A DNA stretch of 19,817 nucleotides. It comes from UBA5109 sp038148435. GTDB taxonomy: Bacteria; Pseudomonadota; Gammaproteobacteria; Pseudomonadales; Pseudohongiellaceae. Below the pieces are notes generated by a model. The model searched no databases. It worked only from the letters and a program-made list of their open reading frames with translations, and had not been told where the DNA came from. Shown in pieces: positions 1-7,027 of the stretch (positions within the stretch are counted from its first letter, which is position 1; the number at the start of each line of letters is the position of its first letter). A program made the position numbers and the translations under genes. The DNA lies in assembly GCA_038148435.1 (NCBI GenBank), contig JAYQVM010000026.1:1-19817 (forward strand), given 5' to 3'.

Positions 1-296
1 AGGTGCTAGTTCGTATGCTGCTACCTCAGAGATCAATAGGCTCATGACTGCGCCTAGAAAAAATTTGCTGACTTTTTCGGCCCTGTCCTCTTTTCCAATG
101 ATTTATACATGATTGCAATTTTTGATGATTATTAATCTAGGGGCCAATCTTGAAATAATCTGGGAAGATTTTTGAGTCAATTATGAATCCGGCAAAAGCT
201 AGACAGACCAAAAAATAGCTGTCAGGCCGGTTTAACGTGCTGAAACCCTTGATTCACGGCACATTCATCAAGTTCTGCGCTGATTTCTGACTAAAA

Positions 297-312
297 ACAC
301 TAGATATAGTAT
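297..312 (+). promoter_or_regulatory. Candidate NrdR box 1
   Basis: The site ACACTAGATATAGTAT matches 14 of 16 positions of the published NrdR consensus acaCwAtATaTwGtgt. NrdR is the ATP/dATP-sensing repressor of bacterial ribonucleotide reductase operons. This box lies about 515 bases before nrdA and has no obvious partner at the usual spacing of about three helical turns. Confidence 0.55.
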
Positions 313-403
313 TGAGGAATTGCTAAAAATTGCCCTGAATCAAGTTTTTCCAGCGTATTATTCTACCCACAGCTTATTAACACAAAATACACAACATTTT
401 TAC

Positions 404-433
404 TTGCCAAGAAGAAAAAATCCCTGATATAGT
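404..433 (+). promoter_or_regulatory. Candidate sigma70 promoter of nrdAB (distal)
   Basis: TTGCCA at 404-409 and TATAGT at 428-433 form a promoter with an 18-base spacer. The -10 element lies inside NrdR-like box 2, and box 3 is just downstream of the expected start, so repressor binding to the pair would block it. It would give a leader of nearly 390 bases. Position is inferred from sequence only. Confidence 0.4.
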
Positions 434-435
434 GA
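420..435 (+). promoter_or_regulatory. Candidate NrdR box 2 (weaker, paired with box 3)
   Basis: This site shares the GATATAGT core of box 1 and matches 10 of 16 consensus positions, mainly in its right half. Its centre is 33 bases from the centre of box 3, close to the three-turn spacing (about 31-32 bases) known for paired NrdR boxes. On its own it would be weak; the pairing supports it. Confidence 0.45.
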
Positions 436-452
436 GCCTAATGTGTAATGAC

Positions 453-468
453 CCACTATATCTTGTGA
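453..468 (+). promoter_or_regulatory. Candidate NrdR box 3
   Basis: CCACTATATCTTGTGA matches 13 of 16 positions of the NrdR consensus. It carries the same core as boxes 1 and 2 in inverted orientation and sits just downstream of the predicted distal promoter start, a typical place for NrdR repression. Confidence 0.6.
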
Positions 469-571
469 TATTAAGGGCTTAAGACCAAAATCTGATATTA
501 CCTCGACCATGCTCTCAGGCTCATTCTGCAGCGTCGAAACAGGCATTTTGGTCGCTTGCCACACAAAAACA

Positions 572-599
572 CTGACAAATGATGAAACCACTATATATA
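572..599 (+). promoter_or_regulatory. Candidate sigma70 promoter of nrdAB (proximal)
   Basis: CTGACA at 572-577 and TATATA at 594-599 are separated by 16 bases. The -10 element lies within NrdR-like box 4. A transcript from here would have a leader of about 220 bases before nrdA. Confidence 0.35.
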
Positions 600-603
600 G
601 GGT
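588..603 (+). promoter_or_regulatory. Candidate NrdR box 4
   Basis: CCACTATATATAGGGT matches 14 of 16 positions of the NrdR consensus and has the symmetrical core CTATATATAG. It overlaps the -10 of the proximal candidate promoter. I found no good second box about 32 bases away, although a half-site resembling ACACAAAA lies at 561-568. Confidence 0.6.
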
Positions 604-826
604 TTTACCAAGCAGTTTTTGTCAATGCAGTAGCGATGAAGAGCTGGCGTCAAACAGACAGCAGACTTCACTGTTTTACTAAACGCTTTAACCGTTAAAA
701 CAGCGTAAGCAAGAAGAAAGAAAGTAGCGCGATACATACCGGCAAACAAGAATAACAATGGCTCGTCTACCCGGGCACAGCGGGTAGTTCGAGAATATAC
801 GAAAAGAATTATGGAGTTTTTCATCA

Positions 827-3697
827 ATGCATACTGAAGCCGACACAGCAAATTCCGCAGCACAATCCACCACCACTCACGTAAACGACGATCAGGGTTC
901 CGACCTGCAGGCAACTGCCCCTGGCCAATTACGTGTTATCAAACGCAACGGCTCTGTCGTCACTTACGATGCATCCAAAATAGCTATTGCCATCACCAAA
1001 GCTTACCTGGCTGTAGAAGGCGGCAACGCCGCTGCATCATCACGGGTGCATGAAACCGTTGCCAAACTATCAAAAGACATCAGCGAAACCTTCAGTCGGC
1101 GTATGCCATCCGGTGGCAGTATCCATATCGAGGAAATTCAGGACCAGGTGGAGCTGATGCTGATGCGCTCCGGTGAGCACAAGGTAGCTCGATCTTACGT
1201 GATTTACCGTGAAGAGCATGCTAGGCAGCGCACCCGAAAAACAGAACCAGAAGAGCGCTCTGACATCATGGTCACCATGGATGATGGCTCCAAAGAAGCT
1301 CTAGATACCACTCGCCTGCACACCGTTATCAGTGAGGCCTGTGAGGGGCTTGATGATGTCATAGGTGACATCATTTACCAGGAAACCCTGAAAAATCTGT
1401 ATTCCGGCGTCAATATCAAAGACGTACGGGTCTCATTGGTCATGACGGCTCGCACACTGGTAGAACAAGAACCCAATTACTCCTATGTTGCAGCCCGTCT
1501 ACTGCTCGACAGCTTGCGCAGTGAAGCCTTGCAATTTCTCGGCGTTGCCGACAACGCTACCCAGTCAGAAATGCAGTACCGCTATGCAGCCGTTCTCAAG
1601 CCTTATATAGAAAAAGGCGTGGAGCTGGAACTGCTCGCTCCCAAACTGCTGGAATTTGACATGGGTCGTTTGGGTGAGGCGCTGCAGGCAAACCGTGATG
1701 AACAATTCACTTACCTGGGCATCCAGACCCTGTATGACCGTTATTTCATCCAGTCGGAAGGTACGCGCTTCGAATTGCCACAAATATTCTTTATGCGTGT
1801 GGCAATGGGCCTGGCCATGAATGAAGAAAACCGCGATGAAAAAGCAATTGAGTTCTATAACCTGATTTCCAGCTTCGACTACATGGTCAGCACACCACAG
1901 CTTTTCAACTCGGGCACCTTGCGACCACAACTATCATCGTGTTTCCTGACCACCGTGCCGGATGACCTGAGCGGCATTTATGGAGCTATCCATGACAATG
2001 CCATGCTGTCCAAGTGGGCCGGCGGACTTGGTAATGACTGGACCCCGGTACGCGCACTGGGCGCCTATATCAAAGGGACCAATGGCAAATCACAAGGCGT
2101 GGTCCCCTTCCTGAAAGTCGTCAACGACACTGCCGTTGCGGTAAATCAGGGAGGCAAGCGCAAGGGTGCCGTCTGTTCCTATCTGGAAACCTGGCATCTG
2201 GATATTGAAGAGTTTCTGGAACTGCGCAAAAACACTGGTGATGACCGGCGTCGTGCACATGACATGAACACAGCAAACTGGATTCCGGATCTTTTTATGA
2301 AACGGGTCTTTGATGATGGTGATTGGACCCTGTTTTCTCCCAACGAAGTGCCAGACCTGCATGACCTGTATGGCAAGGCTTTTGAAGAACGCTATGCCTA
2401 TTACGAGCAGCAGGCGCGTGAAGGAAAAATGTATGTGCACAAACGACTCAAGGCTAAAGATTTGTGGCGCAAGATGCTATCTATGCTGTTTGAAACCGGC
2501 CATCCCTGGATCACTTTCAAGGATGCCTGCAATATCCGTTCACCGCAGCAGCATGTCGGTACCGTCCACTCATCCAACCTGTGTACCGAAATCACACTGA
2601 ATACCAACAAGGATGAAATTGCCGTCTGCAACCTCGGCTCCATCAATATGGTGAATCATGTTACCGAACGGGGCCTGGATAGGGACAAGCTAAAAAAGAC
2701 CATCCATACAGCTATACGTATGCTCGATAATGTTATCGACATCAACTACTACTCCGTACCGCAGGCGAAAAATTCTAATCTCAAACATCGGCCGGTTGGC
2801 ATGGGGATCATGGGTTTTCAGGACGCCCTGTATATCCAGAAAATCCCCTACAGCTCAGAACATGCCGTCACCTTTGCTGACCGTGCTATGGAAGTCATCA
2901 GCTATCATGCCATTGAAGCATCAACGCTGCTGGCCGATGAACGGGGCAGATATGAAAGCTACGAAGGCTCCCTATGGAGTCAGGGCATCTTGCCAATTGA
3001 TTCGCTGAAAAAACTGCAAGAAGAGCGTGGCGAACAGTACATGGAAATCGATATGAGCAGCACGCTGAACTGGGATGCCCTGCGCAAGCAGGTGCTCACC
3101 AAAGGCATGCGCAATTCCAATGTGATGGCAATTGCGCCCACTGCAACCATTGCCAATATCACCGGCGTTTCACAATCCATAGAGCCCACGTACCAGAACC
3201 TGTATGTTAAATCCAACCTGTCTGGTGAATTTACCGTGGTAAACCCCTACCTAATCAAGGATCTCAAGGCTGCTAATCTGTGGGACAGCGTCATGATCAA
3301 TGATCTGAAATATTACGAAGGTAGCGTACAGAAAATCGACCGAATCCCGGCCGCACTGAAAACCCTGTATGCCACTGCCTTTGAAGTCAATCCACGCTGG
3401 CTGGTGGACGCTGCCAGTCGCCGTCAGAAATGGATCGATCAGGCCCAGTCACTTAACCTTTACATTGCCGAAGCTAACGGCAAGAAACTCGATGTGACCT
3501 ATCGCATGGCATGGTTCCGTGGTCTGAAAACCACCTATTACCTGCGAGCCATGGCAGCAACTAGCACCGAAAAATCCACCGTGAACAGCGGAAAACTGAA
3601 TGCTGTTTCCTCCGGCTCGGAGCCCGAGGCGGTTTTGGCCGCCGAGGTCCCGAAAGCCTGTTCACTGGATGATCCGGATTGCGAGGCGTGTCAGTAA
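827..3697 (+). CDS. nrdA: Ribonucleoside-diphosphate reductase class Ia, alpha subunit
   Basis: This is the large (R1) subunit of aerobic ribonucleotide reductase, which reduces ribonucleoside diphosphates to deoxyribonucleotides for DNA synthesis, using the tyrosyl radical of NrdB. At 956 residues it is the long form with two N-terminal ATP-cones (about residues 35-130 and 147-240), as in Pseudomonas, rather than the single-cone E. coli protein. Catalytic residues are present by motif: C372 (LSSCFL) and C601 (VCNLGS) as the redox pair, N584/C586/E588 (NLCTE) in the active site, Y904-Y905 on the radical path, and a C-terminal cysteine tail (C945, C952, C955) for re-reduction. The start ATG has GGAG ten bases upstream. 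nrdB follows after 62 bases, so the two form an operon, probably controlled by NrdR. Confidence 0.97.
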   Translation: MHTEADTANSAAQSTTTHVNDDQGSDLQATAPGQLRVIKRNGSVVTYDASKIAIAITKAYLAVEGGNAAASSRVHETVAKLSKDISETFSRRMPSGGSIHIEEIQDQVELMLMRSGEHKVARSYVIYREEHARQRTRKTEPEERSDIMVTMDDGSKEALDTTRLHTVISEACEGLDDVIGDIIYQETLKNLYSGVNIKDVRVSLVMTARTLVEQEPNYSYVAARLLLDSLRSEALQFLGVADNATQSEMQYRYAAVLKPYIEKGVELELLAPKLLEFDMGRLGEALQANRDEQFTYLGIQTLYDRYFIQSEGTRFELPQIFFMRVAMGLAMNEENRDEKAIEFYNLISSFDYMVSTPQLFNSGTLRPQLSSCFLTTVPDDLSGIYGAIHDNAMLSKWAGGLGNDWTPVRALGAYIKGTNGKSQGVVPFLKVVNDTAVAVNQGGKRKGAVCSYLETWHLDIEEFLELRKNTGDDRRRAHDMNTANWIPDLFMKRVFDDGDWTLFSPNEVPDLHDLYGKAFEERYAYYEQQAREGKMYVHKRLKAKDLWRKMLSMLFETGHPWITFKDACNIRSPQQHVGTVHSSNLCTEITLNTNKDEIAVCNLGSINMVNHVTERGLDRDKLKKTIHTAIRMLDNVIDINYYSVPQAKNSNLKHRPVGMGIMGFQDALYIQKIPYSSEHAVTFADRAMEVISYHAIEASTLLADERGRYESYEGSLWSQGILPIDSLKKLQEERGEQYMEIDMSSTLNWDALRKQVLTKGMRNSNVMAIAPTATIANITGVSQSIEPTYQNLYVKSNLSGEFTVVNPYLIKDLKAANLWDSVMINDLKYYEGSVQKIDRIPAALKTLYATAFEVNPRWLVDAASRRQKWIDQAQSLNLYIAEANGKKLDVTYRMAWFRGLKTTYYLRAMAATSTEKSTVNSGKLNAVSSGSEPEAVLAAEVPKACSLDDPDCEACQ

Positions 3698-3759
3698 GTT
3701 AAAGGGAAAATCAAACGAAACAGAAGTAAGAGAACGAATAAAAAAAGAGGGAAAAAACG

Positions 3760-5076
3760 ATGTTATCCTGGGATGAATTTAATCTGGAAGAAACAGCAAG
3801 TGCTAGACCCCAAGCAAAAGCTGAGCCGGGGAATATGCTCAGTGAAGAGGCTGAAAAAAATTCCGATTCACTGAAAAAAGCAGAGTCTGATTATGATGAT
3901 GTCCAGCTGGAAGTAACTGATACTGAGGATCAAGCGACTGACGCCACTAATGAAGAGGCTATGCCAACAGCAGCCCAGCTGAATGCCATTAACAAGGCGA
4001 AACAGGCTATTGAAAATCTCGATGCCACCTTGGGTGAAGAGGAGCTAGCCGGAGCTGCCGAGCGTGTAACTGTCGATGATAAGGCCATGATCAACTGCCG
4101 TGCCGACCTCAATCAGCTGGTTCCCTTCAAATATGACTGGGCTTGGCAGAAATACCTCGATGGCTGTGCCAATCACTGGATGCCTCAAGAAATTAATATG
4201 AGCAGTGATGTTGCATTGTGGAAAGGAGAAGATGGACTGACTGCCGATGAACGCATCATCGTCAAACGCAGCCTAGGGTTCTTCTCAACGGCGGACTCGC
4301 TGGTTGCCAACAATCTGGTGCTGGCAATATATCGCCTCATCACCAATCCAGAATGTCGCCAGTACATACTGCGTCAGGCTTTTGAGGAAGCCATTCACAC
4401 CCATGCTTACCAGTATTGCATCGAGTCGCTAGGCATGGACGAAGGCGAAATTTTTAATATGTACCATGAAATCCCATCGGTAGCGAAGAAAGCTTCCTGG
4501 GGCTTGAAATATACCAAAGAAATTTCCGATCCAACCTTTAAAACTGGCACCCGGGAAGCTGACCAGAAACTGCTGAAAAACCTCATTGCCTTCTACTGCT
4601 GCCAGGAAGGCATTTTCTTTTATTGCGGCTTCACTCAGATCCTCTCCATGGGGCGTCGCAATAAGATGACCGGCACCTCCGAACAATTCCAGTACATCCT
4701 GCGTGACGAGTCCATGCACCTGAATTTCGGTATTGATATGATCAACCAGATCAAACTGGAAAATCCGCATCTATGGGATGATGACATGAAGTCACAGGCC
4801 ACACAGATGATTCTGGAAGCCACCCAGCTGGAAATTGAATATGCGCGCGATACCATGCCGCGTGGTGTACTCGGCATGAATGCGGCAATGATGGAAGACT
4901 ATCTCAAATTTATTGCCAATCGCCGTCTCAACCAACTGGGCCTGAAGGAACAGTTTGTCGGCGCACAGAATCCGTTCCCTTGGATGTCTGAGATTATGGA
5001 TTTGCGCAAGGAGAAAAACTTTTTCGAGACACGCGTGCTGGAATACCAGACTGGCGGCGCTTTGAGCTGGGACTGA
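3760..5076 (+). CDS. nrdB: Ribonucleoside-diphosphate reductase class Ia, beta subunit
   Basis: This is the small (R2) subunit, which houses the di-iron centre and generates the radical needed by NrdA. Family ligands can be placed: D179 (in STADSL), E210 and H213 (EAIH), E283 (QEGIFF), and E317 and H320 (ESMH). A second iron-1 ligand is present as expected, and Y217, four residues after H213, is in the position of the radical tyrosine, so this is class Ia/tyrosyl rather than the Phe-containing class Ic. The first 110 or so residues are acidic, low in complexity and probably flexible; a similar leader occurs in Pseudomonas-type NrdB. The C-terminus GGALSWD is the expected NrdA-docking tail. 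A GAGG lies nine bases before the ATG. No ferredoxin gene (yfaE type) follows, unlike in E. coli. Confidence 0.97.
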   Translation: MLSWDEFNLEETASARPQAKAEPGNMLSEEAEKNSDSLKKAESDYDDVQLEVTDTEDQATDATNEEAMPTAAQLNAINKAKQAIENLDATLGEEELAGAAERVTVDDKAMINCRADLNQLVPFKYDWAWQKYLDGCANHWMPQEINMSSDVALWKGEDGLTADERIIVKRSLGFFSTADSLVANNLVLAIYRLITNPECRQYILRQAFEEAIHTHAYQYCIESLGMDEGEIFNMYHEIPSVAKKASWGLKYTKEISDPTFKTGTREADQKLLKNLIAFYCCQEGIFFYCGFTQILSMGRRNKMTGTSEQFQYILRDESMHLNFGIDMINQIKLENPHLWDDDMKSQATQMILEATQLEIEYARDTMPRGVLGMNAAMMEDYLKFIANRRLNQLGLKEQFVGAQNPFPWMSEIMDLRKEKNFFETRVLEYQTGGALSWD

Positions 5077-5170
5077 TTTTTGCGGGGGAGCTACCGATCT
5101 GCCTACTTGAAAATAAGCATATCGAGAAAATGGCAGTAATTTAAGACTAATCCTGAATCTGGAGGTGGCT

Positions 5171-5458
5171 ATGAGCGATAAAAAAGATGTTGAAAAAAAT
5201 GCCGAACAGACGCTGATCACCCTGGAACAGCTGAGCCAGACGCTGGAAGTGATGTCCCATGTCGTTGAGCGCCTGAAGCAGCATATGACCCGTCAGATGT
5301 CACTGAATGCTGAGCTGTTTCAGGACGAGGAAAAACTGCGTAAGGCAGAAGCAGAGGAACGTGCCGAAGCCAGCAGAAAACTCCAGCAGAAAAGTTTTGT
5401 AGTCGAGATTACCCAGCAGGAGCTGGAAGAGGGCTTGGACGGCAAGACCGTGCACTGA
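5171..5458 (+). CDS. Small charged coiled-coil protein, function unknown
   Basis: A 95-residue protein that I do not recognise. It is rich in Glu, Lys, Gln and Leu, with long heptad-like stretches (about residues 10-75) predicting one or two helices that could form a coiled coil. There is no signal peptide, cysteine or membrane segment, so it should be cytoplasmic. I start it at the ATG at 5171, because a perfect GGAGG (5161-5165) sits five bases before it; a GTG at 5165 would overlap that site. It lies 94 bases after nrdB on the same strand, where some gammaproteobacteria carry a ferredoxin, and may be co-transcribed, but nothing in the sequence ties it to ribonucleotide reduction. Confidence 0.7.
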   Translation: MSDKKDVEKNAEQTLITLEQLSQTLEVMSHVVERLKQHMTRQMSLNAELFQDEEKLRKAEAEERAEASRKLQQKSFVVEITQQELEEGLDGKTVH

Positions 5459-5530
5459 GCACTTGTATCCGCCGTATGCTCTGTCGTATGGTAGTCGGCA
5501 GATTCAGCAACTGACAACGACGGATGTGAC

Positions 5531-6403
5531 ATGTTTTTTCTAAAAAAAATCGGAATTCTTTCCTTACTGCTTTTTTCGCCTTTTTTGATACCCATTGCTT
5601 TTTCACAAAGCGAGCCGGCTAGTGCCGATATCGAATCACTGCGGGAAAATCCCAACAACCCCGTGGTGGAAATTCAAACCAGCATGGGTAATATCATTCT
5701 GGAACTTTTTGCGGAAGAAGCTCCCCAGACAGTGGCCAATTTCATTGAACTGGCTGAAGGGCGCAAGCTATTTGTTGATCCTGAAAGCGGTGAAATGGTC
5801 GCTCGCCCCTATTATGATGGGCAGATTTTTCACCGGGTCATCGATAATTTCATGATTCAGGGGGGCAGCCTGACCGGTCTTGGAAATGGCACGCCCGGTT
5901 ATAGTTTTGCAGATGAGATAAACGCCCACAGCCTAGGGCTGGACAGAATGAATGCTTTCGATGAAGAAGGCGCGCCTCACCCTTTTCTGAGAATTGCTTC
6001 CCAGCAGCAATTTCAGATTCTGATCCTGCAACCTCTGCTGAGTGCCATGGGGATCAACTCGCAGGAAGAACTGGAAGCCAATCTGACGGAAGTTGAGTCC
6101 CGTATCAATAGTATGAGTGTCAAGGATGTGTATGAAAATCAGGGCTACGTTTATGATGAAAGACTGATTTCCAGAATGCCTGTGCGTGGGGTTATTGCCA
6201 TGGCTAATGCTGGCCCCAACAGCAATGGCTCACAGTTCTTTATCAATTTAATTGATACCGAATGGCTAGCCGGAAAACATACTGTGTTTGGCCGCGTACG
6301 ACAGGGAATGGACGTGGTTGATGCAATTGGCGCAACCGAAACGGATGCAATGGACAGACCCCTGGAACCGATAAGAATCATCCAGGTGCGCGAAATCCAG
6401 TAG
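5531..6403 (+). CDS. Periplasmic cyclophilin-type peptidyl-prolyl isomerase with large insertion
   Basis: A 290-residue cyclophilin, which catalyses cis-trans isomerisation of X-Pro bonds. The N-terminus (KK, then a hydrophobic run to about residue 25, ending near AFS) is a signal peptide, so it should act in the periplasm. The domain starts near residue 46 (VEIQTSMGNI). It keeps the catalytic FHR (R102), FMIQGG, MANAGPNSNGSQFF (224-237) and WLAGKHTVFG motifs, so it is predicted active. Between the EI of ADEI (near 130) and R219 there is an insertion of about 75 residues (about 140-213), absent from PpiA/PpiB and partly helical. No strong ribosome binding site is seen before the ATG. It is separated from its neighbours by 72 and 111 bases and may be transcribed alone. 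Confidence 0.88.
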   Translation: MFFLKKIGILSLLLFSPFLIPIAFSQSEPASADIESLRENPNNPVVEIQTSMGNIILELFAEEAPQTVANFIELAEGRKLFVDPESGEMVARPYYDGQIFHRVIDNFMIQGGSLTGLGNGTPGYSFADEINAHSLGLDRMNAFDEEGAPHPFLRIASQQQFQILILQPLLSAMGINSQEELEANLTEVESRINSMSVKDVYENQGYVYDERLISRMPVRGVIAMANAGPNSNGSQFFINLIDTEWLAGKHTVFGRVRQGMDVVDAIGATETDAMDRPLEPIRIIQVREIQ

Positions 6404-6514
6404 CTTGATTTACTCAAGCACAGTGATCAGCATCTTAAAGTAAAACCATGAGTGAGTAATCAGCTATTAAAGCAGCAATGTGGTCTAGCATGAAAGTCGT
6501 GTTTCACAGGACTT

Positions 6515-7027
6515 ATGGCAAAAATTTTCGGTCAGCGCAGCGCCACCCTCTGGTTTACCGGACTTCGTGGCTCCGGCAAAAGCATTTTAGCCTTTCCCCA
6601 CGAATATATACTGCTGAACGCACACTATAAAACCTATGTGCTCGATGGTGACAATGTCCGACATGGTCTTACCAAAAATCTGGACTTTCCTGATGATGAC
6701 CATGATGAAAATATCCGCCGTATCGGTGGACTTTCCATGCCCTTTGCCGATGCAGGTCTTCTTGCCCTGTCCCGATTTATTTCAGCCTTTCGGAAAGACC
6801 GGCAACTAGTGAGAAAAATTCATGAGGATGCCATCCTTCCATTTATCGAAGTTTTTGTCGATATCCTGCAGGAAGTGACTGAAAAACGCGACCCCAAACA
6901 GCTCTATATAAAAGCACTCTGTGGTGAAATCACCAACTTCACTGGCATCGGCTCTCTCCATGAAATCCTGGAGAATGCTGACATGAATCTTGTCTATCTA
7001 AAACTACATGGCCTAATCAGGGGCTGA
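6515..7027 (+). CDS. Orphan APS kinase-like protein, trimmed and diverged
   Basis: The 170-residue product is clearly related to adenylyl-sulfate kinase (CysC), which phosphorylates APS to PAPS. It has LWFTGLRGSGKS (12-23; P-loop 16-23), LDGDNVRHGL (43-52), ENIRR (65-69), FISAFR (88-93, holding the family's phospho-serine position, S90), FIEVFVD, RDPKQLY and NFTGI. Departures suggest decay or changed function: about 20-25 N-terminal residues and part of the C-terminus are missing, the P-loop Ser is followed by Ile instead of Thr, FISPFR is FISAFR, and the segments after the P-loop and after GG(71-72) do not match. It stands alone, with no cysD/cysN beside it. AGGA lies three bases before the ATG, which is close. 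Its end overlaps dinG tail-to-tail by 11 bases. Working gene, specialised paralogue or early pseudogene are all possible. Confidence 0.7.
   Translation: MAKIFGQRSATLWFTGLRGSGKSILAFPHEYILLNAHYKTYVLDGDNVRHGLTKNLDFPDDDHDENIRRIGGLSMPFADAGLLALSRFISAFRKDRQLVRKIHEDAILPFIEVFVDILQEVTEKRDPKQLYIKALCGEITNFTGIGSLHEILENADMNLVYLKLHGLIRG

Larger units (their letters stand above)
1..826. other. Long AT-rich gap upstream of nrdA, no confident gene
   Basis: I see no convincing complete gene here; the open frames on the minus strand at 400-914 have no family resemblance and overlap the nrdA control region. At the left edge, one plus-strand frame is open from base 2 to a TGA at 110-112 and could be the last 36 codons of an upstream gene. 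A minus-strand ATG at 45, reading MSLLISEVAAYELAP off the window edge, could instead be the start of a divergent gene. I cannot choose between them. The rest holds the four NrdR-like boxes and candidate promoters listed separately. Confidence 0.5.

Noticed and set aside
1..112. Possible end of a plus-strand gene, or a divergent gene start on the minus strand at 45.
   Set aside because: Too little sequence to distinguish them; neither peptide is recognisable, so it is noted only in the gap entry.
400..914. Open frames of 62-107 residues on the minus strand upstream of and overlapping nrdA.
   Set aside because: They have no ribosome binding site or family resemblance, cover the NrdR boxes and promoters, and the longest runs antisense into nrdA.
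3760..4090. Acidic N-terminal extension of NrdB as a possible new regulatory domain.
   Set aside because: Pseudomonas-type NrdB proteins have a similar low-complexity leader, and no ATP-cone pattern is visible.
6404..6420. Hairpin GCTTGA-N5-TCAAGC just after the cyclophilin gene.
   Set aside because: A 6-base stem with no following T-run; too weak to call a terminator.
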